64,000 bases of DNA, taken from contig JASJCT010000040.1 in NCBI GenBank assembly GCA_030065855.1, positions 1 to 64,000 of the forward strand. The letters are read 5' to 3'. A program made the position numbers and the translations under genes. Below, one piece after another: positions 53,822-62,779 of the stretch; the first letter of the stretch is position 1, and each line of letters opens with the position of its first letter. The stretch is from Myxococcota bacterium. Its GTDB lineage: Bacteria; Myxococcota_A; Polyangia; JAAYKL01. The notes beneath the pieces were generated by a model. That model was given only the letters and a program-made list of their open reading frames with translations, searched no databases and had not been told where the DNA came from.

Positions 53822-54208
53822 GTGTTAGAGCTTGACCGCAGCAATTTCAAGCAAACCGTGAAAAGGGATGCAATTGTGCTTATTGAATGCTGGGCCCCTG
53901 GGTGCGGCGCGTGCTTGGCCTTGGATCCGATATTTGCCAAAGTGGCTGAGACGTATCGATCGCATACCTTTGCTCGTATGAATGTTGCAACAGAGGAAAA
54001 GCTGGGTGAATTTTTCGAGATTGACCATACGCCGAGCCTCATGCTCTACAGGGATGGTCTGCTACTGTTAAAAAAACCTGGAAACTTTAGCGAGGACGCG
54101 CTCTGCGAAATAGTTCGACAGGCGGAATCGCTAGATATGGCGGTGGTTCGAGCAGACATCGAATCATCGGAAACTGAGAAAACCACAGAAAGGAAGAACA
54201 ATGACTGA
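53822..54208 (+). CDS. Thioredoxin-family protein
   Basis: About 128 residues. CWAPGCGAC carries the redox pair C28/C31; the usual WCGPC reads GCGAC, so the tryptophan and proline between and beside the cysteines are changed, which should alter the redox potential. The cis-proline loop HTPSLMLY is normal. GTG at 53822 is preferred since GAGG is 5 nt before it; GTG codons at 53798 and 53816 are alternatives. A Ser/Glu/Lys-rich tail of 25 residues is extra. It is followed, with an 8-nt overlap, by a 57-aa gene and then a peroxiredoxin, for which it is the likely reductant. Confidence 0.88.
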   Translation: MLELDRSNFKQTVKRDAIVLIECWAPGCGACLALDPIFAKVAETYRSHTFARMNVATEEKLGEFFEIDHTPSLMLYRDGLLLLKKPGNFSEDALCEIVRQAESLDMAVVRADIESSETEKTTERKNND

Positions 54209-54374
54209 CGACCTCAACGAATTCAAAAAAGAAGTTGGCGTAAAATGGGTCAAGGCCGATTCTGGTACCAGCTACCTGTGCCCGGTAGCCTCTTATGAGC
54301 GCCTCGACAATCCAAGTGAGGAGCAGCTCAAGACAATTTGCGTCGATGAATCGCAGAATCCCCAAAATGACTAG
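54201..54374 (+). CDS. Small 57-aa protein in thioredoxin-peroxiredoxin operon
   Basis: MTDDLNEFKKEVGVKWVK..., 57 residues, acidic, with two cysteines (SYLCPVASYE and KTICVDESQN). AGGAAG lies 5 nt before the ATG. The gene overlaps the end of the thioredoxin gene by 8 nt and ends 55 nt before the peroxiredoxin, so all three are probably co-transcribed. No metal-binding CxxC pair and no transmembrane segment. I know no name for it; a redox-partner or adaptor role is the natural guess from position. The compact sequence with defined hydrophobic spots looks like a true protein. Confidence 0.75.
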   Translation: MTDDLNEFKKEVGVKWVKADSGTSYLCPVASYERLDNPSEEQLKTICVDESQNPQND

Positions 54375-54429
54375 TTGATCTCATCGCGCCTTGCAGCGCA
54401 ACAACCACTAGCCCCTAAAAAGGTTAAAC

Positions 54430-55026
54430 ATGTCATTCATCGTCGCTAAAGAAGCACCAGATTTTACAGCCAACGCGGTTCTGGCGGACGGCTCCATCAA
54501 CACCGATTTTGCGTTGTCGTCACTCCGCGGCAACTACGTCATACTTCTGTTTTACCCGATGGACTTCACCTTTGTCTGCCCCACTGAGATACTGTCGTTC
54601 GATAAGCACATCGCTGCTTTCGAAGATCGGGAATGCCGGATCGTCGGCGTTTCTGTTGATTCACCCCACACCCACCGGGCTTGGCGCCGCACCTCAGTGA
54701 GTGACGGTGGTATTGGCGAAATCCGGTTTCCACTGGTGTCTGACATGTCTCGTCAAATCGCCCGTTCTTATGGGGTGCTGTACGAAGAAGAAGTCGCGCT
54801 CCGCGGACTGTTTTTAATCGATCGCCAGGGTATTGTGCGCCACGCCGTGATCAACGATCAGCCCCTTGGTCGGAGCGTGGACGAAGCCCTGCGCATGGTC
54901 GATGCGCTCCGGTTTTTCGATGCGCACGGCGAGGTGTGCCCGGCGAACTGGAAAAAAGGCGACGCCGGTATGAAAGCGACGACCGAAAGCGTGGTCGATT
55001 ATCTATCAAAATACGCGGGCAAGTAG
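54430..55026 (+). CDS. Typical 2-Cys peroxiredoxin (AhpC/Prx1 type)
   Basis: A 198-aa thiol peroxidase that reduces H2O2 and alkyl hydroperoxides. The peroxidatic C50 is in MDFTFVCPTE and the resolving C170 in HGEVCPANW, as expected for a typical 2-Cys enzyme. The segment VSVDSPHTHRAW and the C-terminal extension fit AhpC/Prx1. It follows the thioredoxin and the 57-aa gene, so reduction by thioredoxin rather than by AhpF is likely. Confidence 0.96.
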   Translation: MSFIVAKEAPDFTANAVLADGSINTDFALSSLRGNYVILLFYPMDFTFVCPTEILSFDKHIAAFEDRECRIVGVSVDSPHTHRAWRRTSVSDGGIGEIRFPLVSDMSRQIARSYGVLYEEEVALRGLFLIDRQGIVRHAVINDQPLGRSVDEALRMVDALRFFDAHGEVCPANWKKGDAGMKATTESVVDYLSKYAGK

Positions 55027-55048
55027 GGACGGTCCTAAGCAGCCTCTA

Positions 55049-57385
55049 TCAGAAGTGCTCGGCATAGATATTTGAAGCGCCCTTTGTAATGAGGATCGCC
55101 TCGACATCGTGGACCATCTTGGGATTACCGGAGATGTAGAAGTCGACATCACCGAAATCGCCGCCAAGGGTTGTCATCGCATGGGTCACCCTGCCGTGGA
55201 TCAGGCCTTGACCGGTTTCACGGCTCAGACAAATATGGCGCTGAATATCCAGGTCTGTTCCGAGCGCTTCAAGGTAACGTGTGGCAAAGTCGTCTTTAAC
55301 GAATCTGCATCCAAAGTACACGTCGACGGTTTCGCGGGGATGATGGGTAGCCAAGTAGGAGAGCATGGATAACTGGGGCGCGATGCCAGTTCCCGTAGAA
55401 ATAAACACCTTGCGATGCCGCGATTGAGCAAGGGTGAACTCACCCAACGGCAACCTCAGGACAGTGCCATCCCCTGGTTGCAGCTGATTGAAAAAATCCG
55501 CATAGGCGCCGCCAAACTTGGTGTCGATGATGAAGCGTATGCTGCAGTCGACGAGTCTCACGATGGAGAAGGAACCATAGTCCTGAGCGGAATACATAAT
55601 CCGAGCATATTGACCCGGACGGTAGGAGACCGGACGATCAATCTCAAAGTTTGCCTCTATAATGCTCTCTGTTAGCTGTACCTTTGCGGTAAGTCGCGCG
55701 CGCACTTTGTCGCCATTCACTGCCAGATCTTGAGGGGGGATTGCCATCGATGGTTTTGGTTTCTTCTTGCGCCGACGTGCTGCCATGCGAGCAGAGGCGA
55801 CCACTTTGAAGAGGCCAAGCGGTCCATTGGCTGCGCTGGCCGCGGCCACGCCTCCCATCATCGCGCCGGTAACCCCCATGGTGCAAGCATCTGCTCCTGA
55901 GAGGAATAGACCTTTGATAGTGGTTTTGGCGCTGATGCGCCCTTTCCCGAATATCTGGCTACCAGGTGTGTGGCCGTACATCATGCCCTTGGGGCGACGG
56001 GTGAAGTGTTCCATGGAAAGCGGTGTGGACAATTCTTTATAATCTATCATGTCGCGCAAGCCCGGCACATGTCGATCCGCCAAATCAATTAGCGCATCCA
56101 TGATCTTTGCTTTAAGGGCTTGATAGGATCGGTCTCTCTTGCGCCAAGATTTGTCTGCCCAGTGCTGAAAAGCATCGTACTCGGCCAAAGCGATAATAAT
56201 GGCCGTATGGTACCTTACCTTGCCACCGCGAAGGGAGGGAAACGACAGGTAGCATCGCCTCGGTCTCCCGTCTAACAAGGCCTCGGTCTGCTGCTTAATG
56301 CTTGGGATCTCAAGTTCACTACAAATCCAATAGTTTTCACCAGATACATTCAGCTTTGTCGGTGATGCCTTCAGACCGAGATAAACGGCCACTGCACTGG
56401 TGCCGTGCCCCAACTGGTCAATCCTCGCCAGAATAGGATGGTCATCGCTCATGCCAAGGAGATGTCTATAGGTATTTTCTGCACCGGCATTCGAGATGAT
56501 GATCGGAGCGCGGTACGCCACCTCCACTGGATTGAGATTCCGCTTGTCCATGACCTTGACGCCAATGGCCCGGCTGTTTTCTGTCAGTATTTCTGTCACT
56601 TCCCGGTTAACGAGAATCATGCCCCCATTGGCCTCAATCACGTGTTCAATCGCCGATGCAATGCGATTCGATGCACCGTCAGGGAAAAATCCACCATTTA
56701 TGTAGTGAGATACAACCACTGCATGAATGCCAAAGCAACTTTGCTGAGGGGGGGCACCATAATCGCCCCACTGGGAGGTGAGCAGTCTAGATAGCGCCTG
56801 GTTGGTCACATGCTGGGCCATGTACTCAGCGGTGGTCGAGAGGGCGATTTGTTGGGTTCTGCGTGTGAGATGGTTGATGCCATGGAGGGGCGCGCTCACG
56901 AACCCGGGCAGAAAGCTCGCCAAAAAATCCCGCACAAACCACTGCCTTACAGCGTGAACATCTTTAAAGTATCTCCTGATTTCTTGTGCGTGGTCAGGGA
57001 AGCGATTGATCAACTGTTGGCGGTATGCCTTGGGGTCGTCTGGAACGCTAAAATCGATGCCGGGGTAGATGAATCGCTCAAACGGGCTTTGCATCTTGCG
57101 CAATGTCAAAGCGCCATCTGTAATGTACTCGAGTATCTTGCGTCGAAGTTCGCGAGGTTGCATGCCGCCGATATAGTGCACGCCCACTTCCCACTCGTAA
57201 CTGCCTCTGGAAAACACATGGGTGAGCCCGCCGATCTCGTAGTGACGCTCGAGCACCAGCACGCTCATGTTGTTCATTTTGCTGAGAATGGCAGCCGCCG
57301 TCAGGCCGCCTATGCCTGAGCCAATGACTATCGCATCGAAAGATTGGGGGTCAGGAGTCTTTGATGATATTTTAGCAGGTATCAT
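55049..57385 (-). CDS. RetSat/CrtI-type flavoprotein fused to an FNR-type reductase domain
   Basis: A 778-aa protein. The N-terminal 520 residues are a phytoene-desaturase/retinol-saturase-like FAD oxidoreductase (IVIGSGIGGLTAAAILSK; ERHYEIGGLTHVFSRG; VGVHYIGG; end: GLFLSGADACTMGVTGAMMGG). A basic linker (ARMAARRRKKKPK) follows, and the last 230 residues are an FAD/NAD(P)-binding ferredoxin-reductase module (YRPGQYARI; ISTGTGIAPQLSML; YISGNPKMVHD) without an iron-sulfur domain. NAD(P)H could thus supply electrons directly to saturate a polyene or similar lipid. ATG 57385 is used since the domain begins there; no strong ribosome site is visible. Convergent with the peroxiredoxin gene. Confidence 0.88.
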   Translation of the reverse strand: MIPAKISSKTPDPQSFDAIVIGSGIGGLTAAAILSKMNNMSVLVLERHYEIGGLTHVFSRGSYEWEVGVHYIGGMQPRELRRKILEYITDGALTLRKMQSPFERFIYPGIDFSVPDDPKAYRQQLINRFPDHAQEIRRYFKDVHAVRQWFVRDFLASFLPGFVSAPLHGINHLTRRTQQIALSTTAEYMAQHVTNQALSRLLTSQWGDYGAPPQQSCFGIHAVVVSHYINGGFFPDGASNRIASAIEHVIEANGGMILVNREVTEILTENSRAIGVKVMDKRNLNPVEVAYRAPIIISNAGAENTYRHLLGMSDDHPILARIDQLGHGTSAVAVYLGLKASPTKLNVSGENYWICSELEIPSIKQQTEALLDGRPRRCYLSFPSLRGGKVRYHTAIIIALAEYDAFQHWADKSWRKRDRSYQALKAKIMDALIDLADRHVPGLRDMIDYKELSTPLSMEHFTRRPKGMMYGHTPGSQIFGKGRISAKTTIKGLFLSGADACTMGVTGAMMGGVAAASAANGPLGLFKVVASARMAARRRKKKPKPSMAIPPQDLAVNGDKVRARLTAKVQLTESIIEANFEIDRPVSYRPGQYARIMYSAQDYGSFSIVRLVDCSIRFIIDTKFGGAYADFFNQLQPGDGTVLRLPLGEFTLAQSRHRKVFISTGTGIAPQLSMLSYLATHHPRETVDVYFGCRFVKDDFATRYLEALGTDLDIQRHICLSRETGQGLIHGRVTHAMTTLGGDFGDVDFYISGNPKMVHDVEAILITKGASNIYAEHF

Positions 57386-57667
57386 GATTATAATCGGGTG
57401 GCTTTTTTCCAGTGTCAGTTCACTGCAATGCTTCTTGTGGCAAGGTGTGTCTCGTCTAAAACCGGATACAGCCCGAACACGCTTTCTCGCAATCCAGGCG
57501 GACACAGCCAAACCGCCATCTGTTGCACCAGCTCGACCAGGGCTTCGCGACCCGGGCATGGGGGCACTGCGAGGATTGTTTCATCAATAATGCGGCTGAA
57601 CCTTGTCGATAGCACCTCGCAGTCCCAACGCGCGCACTGCGCTCGATACTATTCAGCACAAAATCCC

Positions 57668-59164
57668 TCACGATGCAACCTCCCCTTCGATTTTCTGTTT
57701 TGACCCGGGGGTACTCGCGGCGACGAGGCTTCGGCGGGCAATGGCGTCCAGCATACCCTTGAAGATGACCTGATGGAACGGATAGGAGAGATACCAGTAG
57801 GCCAATCCAGAAAAGCCAGCTGGATCAAAGATAGCGGTTTGGTGGATCACCGCCCCCCTGTGTTCGTCCGGCGCTACTTCCCATTGCAGCCAGGCCCGTC
57901 CTGGCAGTCGCATCTCTGCGTGCAGGCGCAGCAATTTGTCCGGGGTCACGGCTTCGACGCGCCAACAGTCGAGCGCGTCCCCTGGGTGTAACCGATTGGA
58001 ATCCTTTCGACCACGGCGCATACCTACCCCCCCGAGCAGGAGATCTATCCAGCCCCGCAGCTGCCAGAGCCGGTCGGCAAAGTACCAGCCATTGTCGCCG
58101 CCTATCTGGGAGATGGGGACAAATGCATCTGCCGGACGTGCGGCCACACTGACGTGCCGCTCGTCGACCAGCCGGTTGCCAAAGCGAACACCAGCCCAAC
58201 TGTGCTTGGCGCCAGATGCAGACAGGGCGTCAGACCACCGGGTCTCGGCAAAATCCCTGTCTTCGTTATGCAGGGCCCTGGCAATGGCTTGCTCAACCCC
58301 CATTGGCTTTACTTGAAATGCCGTCATTGCAGACGTGTCTTGAACCAGCGTGGGGTTGCGAACGCTGTCGATGAGGGATCGACCGATCCTGGCATAAAGC
58401 GGCGTGACCAGGCCGAGCCAGAGGCTGGAGACCCTGGGACTGAGCACCGGTACTGGGACCATCAACCGCTTCAACCCCCGTTGACGAGCGTATTCCCGCA
58501 TCAAGTCGAGGTATCTCACCTGGTCTCGACCCCCGACTTCAAATACCCGATTCCCATCGACCTCAAGGTCGATGCATTGGGTCAAGTAGGCCAGCAGGTC
58601 TTCGATGGCGATAGGTTGGGCCAGGGTCGAAACCCAACGGGGGGTCACCATCACTGGCAAGCGTTCGGTCAGGGCACGGATCATTTCAAACGAAAGGCTG
58701 CCAGAACCCAGGACAATGGAAGCACGGAGCTCGATGACGGTGACACGCCCGCTCTCACTGCGCAGCAGATACCCCACCTCTTGACGACTCGTGAGATGGG
58801 GACTCAGCTCGCTCCCACTATCCCCAAGTCCGCCCAGATAGATAACCCGTCGAACACGGGCCGCTCTTGCGGCGTGGATAAAGTTAAGGGCCGCTTCCCG
58901 ATCGAGTTGGGCGTAATCTGCTTTCGACCCCATGCTGTGAACGAGGTAATATGCGGTATGCACCCCTGAAAGGGCCTTTTCCACAGAATCTCGGTCTAGA
59001 AGATCTCCTTGGATAACCTCTACCCCCTGCTCAGCCGCTTCAGAGAGGTGTTGGGGGTACCTCGCCAAAGCGCGCAGATCGTATCCCTGGGATTCAAGTA
59101 CGGGCAACAGCCGGCCCCCCACATACCCTGTAGCACCGGTGATGAGTATTTTGACCCGTTGCAT
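57668..59164 (-). CDS. SDR-family NAD(P)-binding protein with DUF2867 C-terminus
   Basis: A 498-aa protein. Residues 1-300 are an extended/atypical SDR Rossmann domain (LITGATGYVGGRLL; VIYLGGLGD; VIELRASIVLGSGSLSFE), and the C-terminal 190 residues are DUF2867, an SRPBCC-like domain (ISQIGGDNGWYFADRLWQLRG; GAVIHQTAIFDPAGFSGLAYWYL). The start at 59164 is backed by GGAGGTG. Members are widespread, usually unnamed, and often lie near photolyase or carotenoid genes. It ends about 280 nt before the RetSat-FNR gene start on the same strand. Confidence 0.9.
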   Translation of the reverse strand: MQRVKILITGATGYVGGRLLPVLESQGYDLRALARYPQHLSEAAEQGVEVIQGDLLDRDSVEKALSGVHTAYYLVHSMGSKADYAQLDREAALNFIHAARAARVRRVIYLGGLGDSGSELSPHLTSRQEVGYLLRSESGRVTVIELRASIVLGSGSLSFEMIRALTERLPVMVTPRWVSTLAQPIAIEDLLAYLTQCIDLEVDGNRVFEVGGRDQVRYLDLMREYARQRGLKRLMVPVPVLSPRVSSLWLGLVTPLYARIGRSLIDSVRNPTLVQDTSAMTAFQVKPMGVEQAIARALHNEDRDFAETRWSDALSASGAKHSWAGVRFGNRLVDERHVSVAARPADAFVPISQIGGDNGWYFADRLWQLRGWIDLLLGGVGMRRGRKDSNRLHPGDALDCWRVEAVTPDKLLRLHAEMRLPGRAWLQWEVAPDEHRGAVIHQTAIFDPAGFSGLAYWYLSYPFHQVIFKGMLDAIARRSLVAASTPGSKQKIEGEVAS

Positions 59165-59336
59165 CTTCACCTCCGTCTTAGCAACCAACTGCCCGCAACT
59201 TACTGACACCACAAGGAATAGGATAAGCACAATCCGATCCAACTCGGCGGGCAGCTAGCGAGTGCTTGGTACAGTGATTAGCAAAGGGTCATGAACTCCT
59301 TCTTGAAAAGGCTGACCACCACATTGATGGAAACTG

Positions 59337-59365
59337 CTGTCTCAGATTAGCCCGGTCTGAGACAG
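59337..59365. promoter_or_regulatory. Perfect 10-bp inverted repeat CTGTCTCAGA-N9-TCTGAGACAG
   Basis: Arms at 59337-59346 and 59356-59365. It lies between the Asp-rich lipoprotein gene (ends at 59441) and the SDR gene (starts at 59164), both on the minus strand. Neither strand shows a T-run after it, so an operator upstream of the SDR gene is more likely than a terminator. The core TGTCTC-N15-GAGACA is shared with the site at 35732-35759. Confidence 0.5.
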
Positions 59366-59440
59366 TCAGTGTCTCCCCTCTAAGCCATTGAAACACAGCT
59401 TTCTACAGGTTCGGGTAGGTCCTTTTTGTAAAGTTCTAAT

Positions 59441-61222
59441 TCAGTTCAACCCCACCACGCGATCGTGCCAATACGCTGTAGTGGGTCGGGGAACCGTGGG
59501 CTTGGGCAAATGCTTCTGAGCCACGCGCAGCAATGTTAGAAAATCGAACCGGTAGCGGATCGTTTCGCTGCCCCAATGTTCGGCCAGCACGTGAAACGCC
59601 CGCTGAATATCCTCTAGCATAAACGCCCACTCAGGGTCACTTGGCACACCCCAATCGAAAAATATCCGAATGGTGTTGAAAAAGGTCTCCACCTCGGACC
59701 AGGGAATTTCTGCGTCGTAGATGTGCTCGGTTTCATTGTTCATTGCAGCGTTGATCATGCGGGTAATCGGGACGTGGTCTAAATTGCCGGTGAGGCCGAA
59801 GTCGGCGATGACGTCGTTAGAATTGACCAACGCATCGATGTTTTGCAGCACGCCAAAGGAGCCTGCAAATATGCCTTGGTTGTAGGCAACCGTAATGAGG
59901 GCCATCTCGGCCCAGGGATCCTTGGCTTCGAAGACCATGCGAGAATAGGCCTTTGGTACCTGAGAGCCTGGTCTATCTGATGCAGCCCACATGGTCTCTC
60001 GCGTTACCACACTGCTCAGGGCGCTGGTTATCACCGAGGTGGCCCACTTTGGATCTTCCGGGAGCAACGGATCCACGTTCGTGTATGCATCGTGGTTCAT
60101 CTCGTTTCCAGGTGGGAAAAAATCCGGAAAGAACCGGCCCATGTCCAAAAAATTAGGGCTCTCCTGCTGAAAGGGGCCATCAGGGGAATCCACGTAGTAC
60201 CAGCTATAGAGCTCGCCCTCGTAAGAAACTTCAATGCCGGCATTGGGCAGGGTCTCCCGCGGAATCAAGCCACAGGAAAAATTCTCTTTTGTACCGAGAG
60301 AACACGAGTAATTGGGATTGAATTTAAACCACTGGTAAGCAAAGCCAATGCCCATGGCCAGCATTCGCGCGGGAATCCAAATGCGCAGGTTGTCGTAACC
60401 GTTCACAGTCAAGCCGTTTACCGGTTCAACCGGATTGGGCAGGCCGATTTGAATCTGGGTGGGGTGGGGTGGATGGTAAATAAATATCCCTTCGGTAATG
60501 GGGTCTGCTGTTTCCTTGTAATATTCAGATTCGTCGTGAATCAGATCCTCGGATGTTAAATCTAGCTTTCCCTTTTCCCAGGTGTCGGGCAAATCCTGGT
60601 ACACGGGATAGATGATATCACCCCGGATATACCTGGGTGTGCAGCGAATAGGGAAGGGGATTGAGCCCTGTTTGTTGCCCTTAATAATGAATGTCATGGT
60701 GTGGCTGAGAGGAAAATTATACCATGATTTCAAATCAAACGAGAGGACCATGCCGTCCTGGGAATGACCGATAGCGATATAGTCATCGGTCTGAGCAAAG
60801 GTAATCTCAGAGCTGGTCAAAAACTGAATCGACCAAATCACAAAATGCCATCCATTCCAGACATACGCCTGGTTGGCATTTTGAATGGTCACTCTTCCCT
60901 TAAATGTAGTTCCGTTGTCACTGATCGTCTCGTAAGTGCATTGTAGTCGATCCAGATTTTCATCAGTGTCGGTATCCGTATCAGTGTCAGTATCAGTATC
61001 AGCATCAGTATCCGTATCAGAGTCTGTATCCCCATCCGTGTCTGAATCCGTGTCAGTATCGCTGTCGGCGTCAGTGTCGCTATCGGCATCCGTGTCGGTA
61101 TCTGCATCACTGCCTTCTGTGTCATTGATGTCTGGGTGGTTGACGTCGGTTTGATCCGAGCATGCACTGATATAGAAGCAATACAAAATAAGAAATTTGG
61201 AAATCAATTGCGCGTATTTCAT
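59441..61222 (-). CDS. Large lipoprotein with Asp-rich repeat linker, function unknown
   Basis: A 593-aa lipoprotein. The start at 61222 is backed by AGAGGAG. The signal ends YISAC. About 60 residues of (T/S/A)D dipeptides follow, then a beta-rich part (FKGRVTIQNANQAYVWNGWHF) and a helical C-terminal part with TRETMWAASD and AEMALITVAYNQGIF, which gives a faint lysozyme-like (lytic transglycosylase/chitosanase) impression without a certain match. Possibly a surface hydrolase or binding protein. It follows the choice-of-anchor protein gene by 28 nt. Confidence 0.78.
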   Translation of the reverse strand: MKYAQLISKFLILYCFYISACSDQTDVNHPDINDTEGSDADTDTDADSDTDADSDTDTDSDTDGDTDSDTDTDADTDTDTDTDTDTDENLDRLQCTYETISDNGTTFKGRVTIQNANQAYVWNGWHFVIWSIQFLTSSEITFAQTDDYIAIGHSQDGMVLSFDLKSWYNFPLSHTMTFIIKGNKQGSIPFPIRCTPRYIRGDIIYPVYQDLPDTWEKGKLDLTSEDLIHDESEYYKETADPITEGIFIYHPPHPTQIQIGLPNPVEPVNGLTVNGYDNLRIWIPARMLAMGIGFAYQWFKFNPNYSCSLGTKENFSCGLIPRETLPNAGIEVSYEGELYSWYYVDSPDGPFQQESPNFLDMGRFFPDFFPPGNEMNHDAYTNVDPLLPEDPKWATSVITSALSSVVTRETMWAASDRPGSQVPKAYSRMVFEAKDPWAEMALITVAYNQGIFAGSFGVLQNIDALVNSNDVIADFGLTGNLDHVPITRMINAAMNNETEHIYDAEIPWSEVETFFNTIRIFFDWGVPSDPEWAFMLEDIQRAFHVLAEHWGSETIRYRFDFLTLLRVAQKHLPKPTVPRPTTAYWHDRVVGLN

Positions 61223-61250
61223 CGATTCTCCTCTTTGTATCCCATGACCA

Positions 61251-62471
61251 CTAAATGGGGACGGTTTCCTCCTCTTCATCAGAGGTCAGGAACTGAAACC
61301 CGTCGATAATCACCTGGGAATCCAAATACTGGGCACCCTGATCCGCAATACCCGCATCGTGTAGGTGAAAGGTAATCGTGAAGACCTCTCCACCAGTGAT
61401 ATGCCATCTGGTCTGGAGCCATCCGGTGGAAGATCCTCCGTGTGCAAAGAGATCTGTTTCATCATCTGAGGCGCATTCAAACCCGGTACCACTGATATCG
61501 GTGTTGTTTTGGGGATCTGGATCATACGCACACGGAAAATCCGTTGAATTAGGGGCCCACTCTGAACCATTTGGATACCAACAACAATCTGAGAACGCGC
61601 TGTTTATTGCGATATAGCAATATTTTTCCCCGGGTTCGCAGCCAAATTCCTCAGCCTCAGCTGCCCCACAGATGAAGTCGTAGTAAACATCTGGATCCCG
61701 ACAGGGCGCAAAGTTAATCACCGTAGGCGCGCCGCCCGCTGTGCTCGGTGCCTCCAAAATCGCGTAAAACTTATCGTTGAAATGGGATGACACCATGTCG
61801 TCGTACTCTGTCGAGAAAAACACATACTTAAACTGAAAGGACTTGGCATTGTCTGGTGCCTTCATGGTAATCGACCAGTCCACCACGTCCCATCGCTCGA
61901 TTGGAACGCCGTTGTCACCGGTTTCATCTGGAGCAAAGGGATCGATGCCAGCTGATTCCCCGCTGCACGCAGTGCCGTGGTCTGGATCGTTTAATACAGG
62001 GCCTGTGCCCATCAATGCGTATGCGTCATTTACCTTTGGCGCCAGGTCATTTGATGATGTGCCAAAGTGATGGACCGACTCGTATGTATCTTCTAACTCG
62101 CACCCGACCGTGTCTGTTTGGGTCATGGGGGTTAACGTGGTGTATTGGGTCTCGATCACCACGTCAGCATCACATACATCAATAGCGCATATCATCTGAT
62201 CCAGACTGCTACCCACACCTGGACATTCCGAGCAATCCATATCCAGAATTTCCAAGGTATCGGAATCAGTGTCGTCGCTATCTGTATCGCTGTCAGCATC
62301 CCCGTCTGAATCTCCGTCAACATCGCTGTCAGTGTCTGCGTCCGAGTCTGCACTTGTATTTGAATCCGTGTCTGTGAGGCTATTTTGGGGGGATTCGCAT
62401 GATGCACTAAATACAATATACATAAACAAGATGGGTTTTATTAGAGCATGCATCAACTGTTTTAGTTTCAT
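61251..62471 (-). CDS. Choice-of-anchor L domain lipoprotein with Asp-rich linker
   Basis: A 406-aa lipoprotein; the signal ends FSASC and a (S/T/A)D linker of about 45 residues follows. The rest fits a choice-of-anchor L-type surface domain: SFQFKYVFFSTEYDDMVSSH, FNDKFYAILEAP, TGWLQTRWHITGGEVFTITF, AQYLDSQVIIDGFQF. Such domains occur in large secreted proteins of delta-proteobacteria and Bacteroidota and are likely adhesive. Several cysteine pairs suggest disulfides. AAAGGA lies before the ATG. The longer in-frame start adds basic residues only. Confidence 0.85.
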   Translation of the reverse strand: MKLKQLMHALIKPILFMYIVFSASCESPQNSLTDTDSNTSADSDADTDSDVDGDSDGDADSDTDSDDTDSDTLEILDMDCSECPGVGSSLDQMICAIDVCDADVVIETQYTTLTPMTQTDTVGCELEDTYESVHHFGTSSNDLAPKVNDAYALMGTGPVLNDPDHGTACSGESAGIDPFAPDETGDNGVPIERWDVVDWSITMKAPDNAKSFQFKYVFFSTEYDDMVSSHFNDKFYAILEAPSTAGGAPTVINFAPCRDPDVYYDFICGAAEAEEFGCEPGEKYCYIAINSAFSDCCWYPNGSEWAPNSTDFPCAYDPDPQNNTDISGTGFECASDDETDLFAHGGSSTGWLQTRWHITGGEVFTITFHLHDAGIADQGAQYLDSQVIIDGFQFLTSDEEEETVPI

Positions 62472-62779
62472 CCGGATTATCCTTTTCTTAACCATTAAAA
62501 CGGCATGACAGTCGCTTTCGAAACCACGCCTATTTTTATATTACCTTAAAACCCTGAAAAACCAACGATTAATTCAGGTCCTGCTGGCGCGCTAACACAT
62601 CCCTAATGAAAAAAAGTGCATTGAAAATGCATTTATTTCGATCACATTTTCCGATTTCCCACTCTCTATCTATAGAGGCAAAAAATCTAAATTGGGGTTG
62701 CAGTCACCGCAACGTCGCTTTTCCCCATGCGGTGATTGAGCCCCAGCGCTAGGTCAGCGCTTTTACAAAAGGAGATCTC
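62472..62779. other. Divergent promoter region of lipoprotein and SpvB-like genes
   Basis: No gene. A small TGCATT/AATGCA hairpin (62617-62631) and an AGCGCT-N5-AGCGCT pair (from about 62749) just before the SpvB ribosome site were seen. No clear promoter consensus. Confidence 0.4.

Noticed and set aside
60936-61154. Ser/Val-rich plus-strand frame (also near 29846 and 62269)
   Set aside because: Antisense reading of the Asp-dipeptide repeats; the repeat keeps several frames open.
62617-62631. Hairpin TGCATT/AATGCA as a terminator
   Set aside because: Only 6 bp; the T-run lies on the minus-strand side where no gene ends.
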